Positions 24,021 through 34,987 of a DNA stretch of 64,000 bases are shown here, in pieces. The stretch lies in assembly GCA_023374025.1 (NCBI GenBank), contig SIJG01000076.1, positions 290,552 to 354,551 on the forward strand. Direction: 5' to 3'. The position numbers were made by a program, and so were the translations under genes. Position 1 is the stretch's first letter. Each line of letters begins with the position of its first letter. The DNA is from Heterodera schachtii (taxonomy: Eukaryota > Nematoda > Chromadorea > Rhabditida > Heteroderidae). The notes beneath the pieces are model-generated. The model saw nothing but the letters and a program-made list of their open reading frames with translations. It was not told the DNA's origin and searched no databases.

Positions 24021-25187
24021 ATGAATCGACGGTAAGCAATTAAAACATTAAATCCATTTACCTTAAGTTTTCACAATTTTAGCTGGATTTGCGATGATGT
24101 TTGGATGGACACTCTCCCATTCTTTGAACGTGTTGAACTTGGCCTCACATTGGCAGCGCTTTCCGACCGTTTCGATGTTTTGGTGGACGCGCATTTCGAT
24201 GGCAAAAGCCAATTGACAATTTGGAAAGCAATCACCATTCGCAAGGACCGTGTCGCGGCAGTGCCAACCTTTTCTGTGTTTCTCCATCGTACCCGTTCAA
24301 AGGATTTTCCAATGCCCGACCGTCCGTTGCACAACAAAATTCGTTTTAAATCCCTTCAGATTTGGTAATTTAAACATAAAAAGCAATTTATTTGTCACTG
24401 TCACTTTTCAGGTGCATTGACCATTCTGTGCTCGCTTTTCTTCGTGCCAATCAACAAATTTGGGACAAAAGAGGCACCAATTTGGATTTATATGTTCCTT
24501 CATCAAACATCATTAATACCCAGCCAATTTGGAATGACTTTCTCTTTCAAATTTGGCCCATTTTTGCGCCAAACATTCGCCACTTGGGCTTTCCAAATGG
24601 TGCTTTTTTGGACCATTTGCGTCGAGTCATTTCGCCAACAATTCTCACCGATTGCAATCAGTTGAATTCAATCAAATCTGAAAGGCTGTTCCCCGATGAA
24701 ATTGCTGCTGATGATGGGCCAAATGCAATTCCAACTGCTGGCCAAGCGTTGTCAAAATGGTTGCACACCCCGGGAAGAGATGGCCAACCAAAGCAATTGC
24801 GTTGCAATAATTATTCGAATCCATCAAATGTCGAATGGGCCAACAATTTCAAAGAGGTGTGACCATATTTTTGTCAAGCAATTGATTTTGATTTTTGTTT
24901 CAATTGTTTAGAAATTTCTCAATGCCACCACTTCCGTCCGCTACAAAATTCAATTTATTGTTCATCCAAAGTCAACGCAAATTGTGCCATTTGAATTGAT
25001 GAACGAACGGACCAATGAAAAGCTGATATTGATCAAACCAATCAAAGGTGAATGGCACAATGGATGGATAATGAAACGGTGCCAAAATGGGGAGACGGCG
25101 GCGATTCAATGGGAATACGACTTAAATTCGAGCAATTTGAACAATGTCCAATTTATGCTTGACAGTGACAATAATTGCATTGGGTGA
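24021..25187 (+). CDS. F-box-like protein, intact copy 1
   Basis: Exons 24021-24031 (MNRR), 24083-24364, 24412-24856 and 24912-25187 give 337 residues. The second exon opens with an F-box-like segment (WICDDVWMDTLPFFERVEL ... LSDRFDVLVDAHFDG). The middle has the family blocks DHSVLAFLRANQQIW, IWPIFAPNIRHL, SPTILTDCNQLNSI and SKWLHTPGRDGQPK. The C-terminal exon has PFELMNERTNEKL and ends NNCIG. F-box proteins recruit substrates to SCF ubiquitin ligases; the substrate here is unknown. All family copies end at GGG-TGA, which also resembles a GTGAG donor. Splicing there to the acceptor at about 25242 would add a short tail (LFLRQNNHSDH), so the exact end is uncertain. No signal peptide. Confidence 0.8.
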
Positions 25188-25611
25188 GAAACAAAAAAAG
25201 GCATTTATTTAAAAAAAAAATTGAAATTGCGGCTTAATTTAGGCCTTTTTCTCCGCCAGAACAACCACAGTGATCACTGATCAATCAGCAGAGGAAATGA
25301 ATTAATTAATTATGAAATGATCGATCATAATTCTGCAGTGATAGTAATGTATTTTATGAAGAAATGTGTAAATTGGTGTAAATGTTAATAAATTGGAGGT
25401 GTTAACAATGGCAAAACATGCAAAAAATATTTATAAAAAATACAATCTCTGATGCACGAGTATGGCCGACATTCTCACCATCTTCAAACATAATCAGCCA
25501 TACGAAGACTCCAAATAAATTCAGCAATCGTACTACAATTTAGTGGTTTTTTAACAATATTTCAAAAAATTTTCGAGATTTTTTAATTCTGGTGGCGAAA
25601 AGGACATTTTT
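25188..25611. other. 3' flank of the F-box-like gene
   Basis: AT-rich, with AAATTGGAGGTGTTAACAATGG at about 25390. This flank is found again, in pieces and partly inverted, at 29.13-29.18 and 29.45-29.56 kb. No gene seen. Confidence 0.5.
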
Positions 25612-26585
25612 CTACGGGCGGCGAAAAAGTCCGCGGCGAAAAACCCCGCGGCGAAAAACCCCGCGGCGAAAAACCCGCGGCAAAGTGGCCGCGGCGAACC
25701 GACCCCGGCACATCACTTGACCGGTAGGGGTCAACTCCGTCTGGCTAACTCCGTCTCGCCAACTCCGTCTGGCCAACTCCGTCTTGGGGCCAACTCCGTC
25801 TGAGCCAACTCCGTCTCGCCAACTCCGTCTTGCCAACTCCGTCTTAGTGTATAAGGGGCCAACTCCGTCTCAGAGAGAAAAATTCATTTTAAGCTAAAGA
25901 ATTTTCTTAAAATCTAAGTTTTATTAGGTCGGGATCACCTCCTTTTTGAAGAAAGTTTTTTTTTAATGTCATAAAAACATGCTTCCAAGGGTTTTCGGGG
26001 TCGCTAGTCACAAATCTAACATCCATTTCGACTAAATTCGAACCACGAACCCGTTTCGAACAAAAATATTTTGAAAATTCTCACTTTGGTTCCTAAATTG
26101 ACCAAAATAAGCCAAATTTAGTCAGGAATCATTGCAACAACAGAATAAGGTCAATAAGCACAGTTACGAACATAAAAGTGAATTTTCAGTCTTTCGAATG
26201 ATATCAATTTTCGGTTTAGTTAATAATAAAGCGAGTTATGGCTGATTAAAATATGGAAATCCATTTCGATTTCATAGTTTATTCCATTTTCGGGGTGCTA
26301 AAAAATGTTACTTTAAATTGTTAGCTATGTGCTAATAAAACTTAGATTTTAAGAAAATTCTTTAGCTTAAAATGAATTTTTCTCTCTGAGACGGAGTTGG
26401 CCCCTTATACACTAAGACGGAGTTGGCAAGACGGAGTTGGCGAGACGGAGTTGGCTCAGACGGAGTTGGCCCCAAGACGGAGTTGGCCCAGACGGAGTTG
26501 GCGAGACGGAGTTGGCAAGACGGAGTTGGCAAGACGGAGTTGGCAAGACGGAGTTGGCCAGACGGAGTTGGCCCGTTCCGTCACT
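25612..26585. repeat. Large palindrome with minisatellite arms (GCCAACTCCGTCT units)
   Basis: The left arm starts with four CCGCGGCGAAAAACC-like 15-mers (25625-25690), then about ten copies of a 14-15-mer GCCAACTCCGTCT(N) (25735-25870), then unique bases up to TAAGTTTTATTAG (about 25930). The right arm (about 26335-26578) is the inverse: CTAATAAAACTTA, then a run of GACGGAGTTGGC units including the same GGGGCC...TATACACTAAG interruption. The spacer is about 400 bp and contains one arm of the GATCACGAAT repeat. Reading frames here (ARRSWRDGVG-type) are artefacts of the unit length. Confidence 0.85.
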
Positions 26586-26910
26586 TGACTGCTGCTGTCC
26601 GCCTTTTGCCGTGCAAATTCAGTGAATTTGTCAATTTTCAGCGTAAGTTTTCCCGCGGATTTGGCGGACCGTCGACGGATGAGAAACGGTAGGGGGTACA
26701 GTTCGGACAATGCAGCGGACAAATGATACAGTAACAGACTGACCAACTCGGCACTGGTCAACATGCCAGACGAAACTGTTTGTTTGGTGGGAGAATTGAG
26801 AAAGCAATTGAAGCCAGGCCGGCATCCAGGGAGGACTCGTGCCGCCCCCCCCCCCCCGAAATGAAAAATTAAATTTTTGCACTCAAATTTTTCCGTTTTG
26901 AAATTATTAT

Positions 26911-27336
26911 TAGGGATGGAATTTTTTTGCGACTTAGTAATGGCGAAAGAAGACCAAAATAAAAATTTTCTCCAAACAATTTTCAATTTAGAGCGACTTA
27001 TAAAAACATAAAAACAGATTTTTTGGCACATAAAAACATATCGCCAATTATTTCGGGATTTGGCAAATATTTTGGCATTTTTTATAAAATTCTGTAAGAA
27101 AAATAAACCGTTAAAATCATTCATTGGATTTCGAAGTTCTCCGCTGGAACTTAAAAATAATTTTATCAGAAACAAAAGACCATTTTACCCTCGAAATATA
27201 TTTCAAAAAGAAATGAATTTTCGGGATTTCTATGCATACATAAACTTGATTTTTCCTATTTTTAACACATATTTCATCATTTTTAGCACATATTTTTATT
27301 AGATTAGATTTTTAGTACATAAAAATTCCATCCATA
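26911..27336. mobile_element. Probable hAT-like MITE, TIR TAGGGATGGAATTTTT
   Basis: The left end TAGGGATGGAATTTTT is matched by AAAAATTCCATCCATA at the right end. The element is 426 bp, AT-rich and non-coding. Flanks are AT-rich (ATTATTAT and ATAATAAT), so a clean target duplication cannot be claimed. It lies where the downstream exons of the BTB gene would be expected. Confidence 0.55.
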
Positions 27337-27408
27337 ATAATAATAATTATTATTGACTTAATTTAAACAAATAAACTAAAAAAAAAAGTAATTTTTTGAA
27401 AGGCTTAC

Positions 27409-28848
27409 CAATTTTTGCCAGACAATCCTTTCGAATGATCGGAAAACGAATTTTGTAAAGTGCCATGCCAAGCATTACGCGTCGATTTTCACCCGAACAT
27501 TCTTTGCCATTTTGGGCACATTGTTCATCCGCCCAACATAGTGCCTAATATTGTATAAAAGAAAAGTTTCAATTTTTTTTAAATGCCAAAGAAAAAATTA
27601 CGGCATTCCAAATAACAATTTCTTCGCTGACAATCAACTGATCACGGTTCAGAATTTCGCACAATAATTTCTGATCAATTTGCAAAAATGTCTTTGATTT
27701 GATCAAATTGTCCGCGTTCCGATCAATGTAAGCCAAACAACAGCCAGCAAAATCATGAAAATATTGAAAACTTTGACCAATGTTGGCAAAATGTATTTCT
27801 TTGCTAAATTAAATATTTTTTTTTATTAATTTGTTCCATAGAAAATCTTAGGAGTTTTCAAAAATTTCAAATCACTAAAATGTGCTAAAGACCTTTAAAA
27901 AATTCTCAAATATGGGTGATATTAACATCCTAGCATTAATCATAGACTCAGGTGAGTTTTTGATTTTGAAAAATTGTCATAAAATACTAAAATTGTTTTT
28001 ATTTTTTTTATTAATTTTTTTTTACCGGTATAAAGCACATCGATGGCATTGTCTCCGTTCACTCCGCTCAAATTGTCCGTAAAATAAAGCTTAACATCGT
28101 TTTAAACGCTTCAATATCCACGTCCGTGATTTCAATGGGCTCTTCATCCCCTTCTGATAATGTAAAAAATAGTTATATATTTCTATGTTTATAAAATTAT
28201 TTTTTCCACTTTTTTGCTCGTCAAATCGAAACATTGCGTCGAACACATCGGTCGAAACTCTCAAAATCGGTTTATGCGCTGGCAGAAGCTTTGAAATAAA
28301 TTAATTAAATTCAAAAAATTGATATTTTTATAGCTTTAAAACTGTTTAATTGGAAAATTCCTTAAATTAATTTTTCGAAAAAAAAAACATATTTTTGTTT
28401 TTTGAAAAAACTCATATAAAAAATGGAAGGTGGTTTATTAGACAAGAATTTCTAGGCAAGGTATTCCTGACCTAAGTCAGCTTCTCATATTTAAATCAGA
28501 GTGGAAGCTGAGCTTGAGCCGGATTTAGCGGAATCCCAATAGGTAATTCCACATTTTTGGAAATGGACGGCTTCACATCGAAAGATTCGGTCAATCAAAA
28601 AATTGAATCTTTTTCTTGCAACAAAAATTGTACAGGTACAGGCAAATGTTTGGCACCCTGTATTTTTCTGTACTTTGATCAGGTACAGACCATTCATTGA
28701 ATACAGATAGGCTTTTTCAAAATGTCGATCTCTAATTTGAATATCCGTATCCGAACTCGCCTCCTTCTTATCGTCTTGTCCAACCAAAAAGTGCACGTCC
28801 GCATCAACACCCGTGCACAGCAAACGCTTCATCCGATACGCCAATAAG
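27409..28848 (-). pseudogene. BTB-BACK domain gene, frameshifted and truncated
   Basis: Exons on the minus strand: 28761-28848 (DADVHFLVGQDDKKE), 28210-28288 (LLPAHKPILRVSTDVFDAMF), 28026-28153 (GDEEPIEITDVDIEAFKTML...), 27602-27803 (BACK) and 27409-27544 (ALCWADEQCAQNGKECSGEN, ALYKIRFPIIRKD). BTB-BACK proteins are typically Cullin-3 adaptors. The third exon has lost four bases after KTMLSF: the expected FTDNLSGVNGDNAIDVLY continues in the next frame. The fourth exon starts in one frame (AKKYILPTLVKV) and resumes in another (CCLAYIDRNADNLIKSK, QIDQKLLCEILNRDQL) with about 25 codons gone. The first donor is GC (GAG|GCGAGT). Nothing is recognisable after the last donor, where a transposon now sits. 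The start codon is also missing. Confidence 0.8.
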
Positions 28849-29129
28849 CTAAATTATTTTTTATTTAAAAATAACAAAATTCATACATTTTATTTTATTT
28901 TTAAAATTTAATATGTGGTAGTAGTGAGTTAGGCGTTCCCATTTTTATGCATTAGTTTGGTACTTTTTCTAAATTTCAAAAAAAAATAAATCAAAAAAAA
29001 CAAATTAATTCGAGAAGAAAAAAAAGACACTACATTTGAATTCAATCCGACTTAAACAAAAATATATATTTTTTTGTATTATATGTAGCGCTAATATTTA
29101 TAGGCACTAAAAACCGCCAAAAAATCGCG

Positions 29130-29570
29130 TAAATTGGTGTAAATGTTAATAAATTGGAGGTGTTAAAAATGGCAAAATAGTTTTTAAAAAAATTTTATTT
29201 TTTAAAAACAAAATCATATACAAACAACTGGAAAACTCAGATTTTGAAAATTTTCAAAATAAATATGCGTTCAAATATTTTCAGGTTAGTTTAATCTAGA
29301 GTTGAGCGGGACCGGGCCGGGAATTCCCGGTCATCCGAGGTCCCGGGTATTTTCCTCTTTGTCCAAATCATTTGATTGTAGAAGAATTCGGTTGCCCGTC
29401 TGTTCTCGGAGTGTGTAACCATTTGAACAATGCTTTCGCATTTTGCACGATTTCTTCATAAAATACAGTCAATCACTGACAAATTATGACCGATCATTTC
29501 CCAATTAATTAATTCATTCCTTCTTCTGCTGATAACTGTAAATTTCGAATGCAAATTTGTCAAAAATTGC
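29130..29570. other. Scattered copies of F-box-gene 3' flank
   Basis: 29133-29180 repeats the GTAAATGTTAATAAATTGG sequence of 25378 on the same strand. 29450-29555 is an inverted match to 25255-25365 (CATTTCTTCATAAAATACA-type start, GATCGATCATTTC and AATTAATTAATTCATT blocks). A GC-rich GGGACCGGGCCGGG patch lies between. This suggests a lost F-box copy. Confidence 0.55.
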
Positions 29571-29631
29571 AGTGAAAATAAATATTTCAAAAAGATTATT
29601 CAAAAACAAATCAATTTCCATCCATCATCAG

Positions 29632-30248
29632 TAGGGAAGCAACTTTTAGTGAAAAAACTTTTTTTTTGCTTAATTGTTTTGAAGAAAGGAGCTCAAAAAA
29701 CGCATTTCTGCATTAAAAATTTTCGATTCTGATGTCACTATCGGTCACTAGAAATCACTATTTTGACGACTTCGTCACTAAAATAGTTAAAAATCACTAT
29801 TTTGGCATTTTGTTACTATTTTTCACTATTTGACATTTTTTGGAAAATTTCTCAACAAAAATGTAACAAAAACGAAAAATACACCACTAAGAATCGACTT
29901 ATAAAATTTCAGAAAAATACACCCCTAAAAACCGACCCAAAAATTTTCAAAAATCCACTCTGAAAAAATTTTCTCAAAAATTCTTCCACCAAATTTTTTT
30001 TTTCTTGACAAATTTTGATTTGAAAAGTTAAATAGTTGCTAACAGAATTTTATAAAGTAAATGTTACCTCATTGGCAACTGCACTAGTGAAAAAAAAATT
30101 AGTTTTGTTCAATTTTTGAATAAAATTTATTTCACTATTCATCACTATTTCGGACTTTTTGTCACTATTTCTTCACTATTTTGGGATTTTTACTCACTAT
30201 TTTAGTTAACTATTTCGAGATTTTTCGTCACTAAAAGTTGCTTCCCTA
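29632..30248. mobile_element. hAT-like MITE, TIR TAGGGAAGCAACTTTTAGTGA
   Basis: The inverted ends TAGGGAAGCAACTTTTAGTGA and TCACTAAAAGTTGCTTCCCTA are near perfect. The 617-bp element contains internal TCACTATTT-type subrepeats and no coding sequence. Flanks are ATCATCAG and ATCACATCAG, which would be an 8-bp duplication disturbed by a 2-base indel. Confidence 0.7.
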
Positions 30249-30918
30249 ATCACATCAGTTATTCACAAATAATTAATCACTTCCGCTGATTGTGAGTTTG
30301 ACATTTGCTGACTCGTCGGCGGAGACAATGGTCTAAATTAAGCGCAATTTGGTTCGGATAATTCATTAAAAAAGCAAATGCTATTGTTGCAAGATTAGTA
30401 AAATCTAAAGCCGGCAGAAAAACCGGACCGGGAATCCCGTAAGAATCCCACTCCAAAAAGAAAAAATCCAGTCAATTTTTTGCGGGAGTCACGAGGAGCA
30501 GTGAACCCTTTAATTACATTGATTGAATGCTGAATTTTTGGAAGATAACCTTTTTAAAAAAGAAAACATAAAAATATTTTAATTTATATTTTTATAGGGT
30601 ATTTTGGCAAAAATTGGTTAAGTATTGTCGAGTCGAAAAAAGTCAGGTTGGGAGACCGGCGGTCTTGAGAAGTGCCGTCGAAGAAATTTTTAGCAAAATT
30701 AAAACTCTGCTGGAGCCCGTAATTGCCGAAAAGCACCGTTGGCAAAAATTTGGAACGTTGACTCCCAATTTATTAACAGATTTTAATAAAAAATAAAAAT
30801 TTTAGAAGAAAAAAAAAACCATTTCTCTCATCTGACTCTAGTAAAATCAAATAAGTGTTGCCAGATTTTTAAAATAAAAAAAGATTAAAAAATTGCACCT
30901 AAAAAACAAATAGCATAC

Positions 30919-31346
30919 CGTATATTCTCTAATTATCTCCCGGGGCATTATTTTTCAACATCCTCAAGGGCCTATTTCAATTTCAATCAAATCATTGATT
31001 TGAAAATGTGTTTCAATTTGATGATAAAAAGCCGAAAATATTTTCTAACAAATTATTATTTTAATTATGGACATTGAGATAATATGAAACCTTGGGTTGA
31101 ATATTTTCGACGGATGCCAAAATGTTATTATGTTTATAAATTATTTTTAAAAATAATGTTTTAAAATTTAGTGATTATTGCTAGGCCAATCACAGATTTT
31201 AGATTAAAATCAAAGCAATTTATCAAAGAAACATTTGGTGTCGGATTTGGTTTGACGGAAATTGAAATAGGCCCCAGAAATGGCGGGGCGGGGGGAGGGG
31301 GTAATTAGATACGGGGGAGATTAATGGAGATTGGAAGAATATACGG
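30919..31346. mobile_element. TA-flanked miniature element, TIR CCGTATATTCT
   Basis: TA (30917) then CCGTATATTCTCTAATTATC at the left; AAGAATATACGG then TA (31347) at the right. Inner inverted patches are CTCCCGGGG and GGGGAGATTAATGGAG. It resembles a Tc1/mariner-type non-autonomous element. Relatives: 31681-31860, 43551-43670, 47660-47725, 60950-61064, and half-ends at 35836 and 8817. Confidence 0.65.
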
Positions 31347-31366
31347 TAATCTAAAAGCATTTTTGC

Positions 31367-33227
31367 TCACCCAATGCGATGATGGTTGTTATTGCGAAGT
31401 AAAATGTTGACAAGAGCATATAAATTTTCGTCTTCCCATTGAACTGCTGCCGCCGTCCCCTCAAAAATTGGGCATCGCTTAAACACCCATTCATTAGCAA
31501 ATTCATTTCCGCGCTCTTTCTCAAATGTCAGCTTTTCATTGGTCCGTTCATTCAACAATTCAAATGGCACAATTGGCAGTGGATTTTGCGTTTCAAAACG
31601 AATACAGTAATTGACTGGAGAATTGGTGGTGGTGGTGGTGGCATTGAGAAATGCCTAAGCAAAATGCGAAATGAGCAAATACAGTATTTGCTCTAATTAT
31701 CCCCCAATCTCCATTAATCTCCCAATCTCCAATTATCCCCAGTCTAGGAGGCGTTTGAAGAATAATCCCTCTATGATAATCCCCCAATCTCCAATTATCC
31801 CCCAGTCTACGAGGAGGTTGAAAAACAATCCCCCATGGGGGATAATTAGAGCAAATACGGTAATCAAAAAGCAAACGCAGCGGGAAATTTTAATAGGAAA
31901 ATCACTAAAAGTTAATCCAAAAACACTCGTAAGGTTACACTTTAAATGGTGGGCACCCTTTCTGAAGAAAAAATTCAAATTTTTTGCGACAAAAACCATT
32001 TTAAGTATTTTAAAAATAGTTTTATTTCAAAAAAAATTTTCATTTTTTCTTCAAAAAGATGCCCCATCATCTAAAGTATTACCCACTCGAAATATTTTAA
32101 AAAATGCTCTAACTTTAATAAAAGAATGTTTTACAAAATACTATACGACCTCTTTGAAATTGTTGACCCATGCCTTGGTTCTTGATCCATTATGGTCATA
32201 AAAGCAAAGCAACCGCTTCGGTTGGCCATCTTTGCTTGGAATGTGCAGCCATTTGGACAGCATTTGGCCAGCCGAAATTGTTGCATTTGGCCCATCAAAA
32301 TTATTAAGCACATCTGGGAACATGCCATAGGCTTCGATTGAATTCAACTGATTCAGATCGGTGAGAATTGTCGGCGAAATGAGACGACGCAAATTGTCCA
32401 ATTGATCAGCATTACGAAAGAACAAATGGTGTATGTATGGCGCAAAAATGGGCCAAATTTCACGGGCAAAAACTTCCCAATTTGGCTTTTCATTGGCTGT
32501 GAGCATATGAAAACGTAAACTCATGCCTCTGCCCCAAATGTGTTGATTGGAACGGAGAAATGTGATGACAGAGTGATCAATGTACCTGAAAAAGGAAGAG
32601 ACTTTTATCAGTTCATAAGTCTCTGCATTTTTTAAATTACCGAATCCGAAGGCAATTAAAGCGAATTTTGTTGGGCAACGGACGGTCGGGCAAAGGAAAT
32701 TGAACAGATTTCGAATTCAAAATGACAAATAGTTTAGGTTTTAGTCCAACGTCCTTGTCAATTGCGATTGTTCTCAAAATTGGCAATTCTCTGTTCCCAC
32801 TGAATTGTTTGTCCACCAACGCATCAAAACGCGGCGAAATCAGTGCCAATTTGAGGCCGAGTTGGGCATGGCCAAAAAAGGGGAGAATGTCCATCAAAAC
32901 ATCGCTACAAATCCAGCTGAAATGGTGAAAATTTGTTCACAGAGAAATCTGTTAGTGAATTTACTCAAATTTTAAAAGTTTTTGTATTAAAATCTCAAAA
33001 AACATAGAAATCACAGAACAAACATATTGTCTAGTTAATGGCATTTGAATTGCCAAATTTGTCTTACATTTTCCTCAAAATTCGATTGTTCATTTTCTGC
33101 TTCTGTTTTGCAAATGCCGCCACAAATTAACGCAACGGTTGCTGCTGATTTTCGCCAATTGTTGCAGAAGAAATTAAGCAATGGTCGGCGGAGGAAAGTT
33201 TTTCTTTTTTTGGACGGGCGGTGCCAT
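31367..33227 (-). CDS. F-box-like protein, copy 2, with a disrupted first exon
   Basis: Exons: 33068-33227 (exon 1), 32641-32916, 32150-32585 and 31367-31654 (ends NHHRIG, stop). Exons 2-4 are fully open: WICSDVLMDILPFFGHAQL ... LISPRFDALVDKQFSG, then DHSVITFLRSNQHIWG, EIWPIFAPYIHHL, SPTILTDLNQLNSI, KWLHIPSKDGQPK and PFELLNERTNEKL. Exon 1 starts MAPPVQKKKN like the intact copy at 37288, but a one-base change in the A-run puts it out of frame and it hits TAA after 17 codons; a second stop follows in the corrected frame. A protein could still start at an internal ATG in exon 2. A TA-flanked miniature element (31681-31860) sits in the last intron. Possibly a recent pseudogene. Confidence 0.7.
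31681..31860. mobile_element. TA-flanked miniature element in an F-box intron
   Basis: TA (31679) + CAGTATTTGCTCTAATTATC ... GATAATTAGAGCAAATACGG + TA (31861), 180 bp. The interior is made of alternating (A)TCCCCCAATCTCC-type units and their inverse. Confidence 0.75.
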
Positions 33228-33401
33228 TGAAAATTTTTAAATTCTTATAAAATTTATTTGTAGAAACTATTTTTGTTAAATAAATTAATGGGAATTATTA
33301 AAATTATAATTTAAATTTGTTCATTTTGAAGGAATTAGCACAATTTGCCTTATTTCGAATGATGTCATATTTGTCCAATTCGAAACACCAGCACAATTTT
33401 T

Positions 33402-33556
33402 GGTACTTATACAGTTTAGGCCACATGAATTTGTTTTTTGTTCGAAATTGGTCGAAATGGGCGTCATATTCGTAATCAGCGATCCCAAAAATCCAATGAT
33501 TTCATTTTTAATGTCTTTTCAAGAAAAACTCATATGGCCTAAACTGTATAAGTACC
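33402..33556. repeat. Short foldback element with GGTACTTATACAG ends
   Basis: GGTACTTATACAGTTTAGGCC at the left is matched by GGCCTAAACTGTATAAGTACC at the right. Between them is one arm of the GATCACGAAT-family core (GTTCGAAATTGGTCGAAATG, CATATTCGTAATCAGCGAT). 155 bp, non-coding. Confidence 0.75.
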
Positions 33557-34048
33557 ATATTTTCTAATCACGACAATGAAAGAAAAAAAATGAGAAAATA
33601 AAATCATAAAATAAGAAATTAAAATTTTTTTATACTCGTTCGATAAGTGTCCACCCCCCCCCCCCTTCTCAAATTGTTGTACAATAATTTGTCCATTTCT
33701 TTTGCCCTAGGCGAATTGGATAATTTTTTTTTGCAGAAAAACCGTCTCAAAATCTGTGAAAAAGTATTTAAGCCCCTCTGCTTGCATTTGACGAAACTTT
33801 TAGTTCTGTTAAATGATCTCTCCAATGGCTTTGGCATTTATGTTTAATCTGTGACTGATACAAAAGATGTGCTCTAACTGGACAAGATACAGATACGATT
33901 TCGAGTGCCCAAATAATGGCAAATTTCACAGAAATAATGGCAAATGCATTTTTTTCCATTTTTGTGCAATTTAAATCAAACAAAAACGAATATAAATGTT
34001 TCAAAGGGTTAGGAGCGTACAATTTTCTCAATTTTTCAAGTTTTAAAG
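33557..34048. other. No recognisable gene
   Basis: AT-rich sequence with a poly-C run near 33655. Short frames on both strands resemble nothing I know. Confidence 0.45.
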
Positions 34049-34701
34049 TAGGGTTGCTCCCCGACCGGTCTACCTCAGTTCGGCCCCGGCATGTTTTTGA
34101 CTATAACTTTTTTTCTTTGCCAACCAAATCTAACAATCTTGGTATCATTTGAGCCCTAAGTGTTCTCTATTAGCCTGCAAAATTTGGAAAAATTTCGTTA
34201 ATGTTTAAAAAAGTTATGGTCAGAAGAGTTCAAAAAATCAAATTTTCTAACTTTTTTGGCTCGAACTTTTTTTAAACTGAACAAATTTTTTTGGAATTTT
34301 GCAGGCTAATAGGGCATCTGAAGAGCTCTCGAATGATACCAACATTGTTGGATTTGGTTGGCAAAGAAAAAAGTTATAGTGCAAAAACATGCTGGGGCCG
34401 AACCGTGCCGGGGCCGAACTGAGCCGGTCCGTCCCCGACATGTTTCGGGGAATTACGAAAGTCGTAAATTGCACTTGAAATAAGATGTAAGTATGTATCT
34501 TTAAATGAGTTTTTAAGACTTTTTTGTTCTGGACTTTTTCTTTTTGTGTTTTTTTAGATTTTTTATGAAAATTCCTCCCCGACGAAGGTGTTACTCCCCG
34601 ACATTTTTTAAATTTCTCCAGCCATCCCCGACAAATTCTTTCGGGGAATTTCCTCCTTGTTCCCCGATATTTTGTTCCCCGAGGCTCGGGGAGCAACCCT
34701 A
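34049..34701. mobile_element. Non-autonomous hAT-like element (MITE), family A, copy 2, with a nested palindrome
   Basis: Begins TAGGGTTGCTCCCCG and ends CGGGGAGCAACCCTA, and is flanked by identical 8-mers TTTTAAAG (34041-34048 and 34702-34709). The interior, about 34065-34440, is a palindromic repeat bounded by CGGTCTACCTCAGTTCGGCC and its near inverse, and matches 54839-55203 and, more loosely, 39583-39945. So a second repeat probably inserted into a MITE, or was captured by it. Confidence 0.82.
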
Positions 34702-34987
34702 TTTTAAAGGGTTCGAAAACCGATTACGCATTGGCCTCGCTCTCCAACCATTTGAATGCCTGCTGCCTTTCCATTCTCGATACACTTTTATTCATTTTTT
34801 GTCATCGGCAGAATTCATCCAAATCTCTCCCTCCACTACCCAATTTGGCAAAATGTTTTCATGGCGCCAAAGAATATTTTCAAAACATGAATTTTAACAG
34901 TCAACCAAATTCCATGGCATCACTGGTCCGGATTTCGAATTTAAATTTTGTATTTTAAATTTTTAAGCGGATTTAATTGAATTTTCA

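Noticed and set aside
25612..26692. Arg/Trp/Gly-rich repeated frames (ARRSWRDGVG type) on both strands
   Set aside because: Produced by the 14-15-bp minisatellite units; unit length is not preserved in frame and both strands look alike.
34731..34958. Plus-strand frames just after the second family A element
   Set aside because: Two frames are open over the same bases, with no recognised domain and no splice context.
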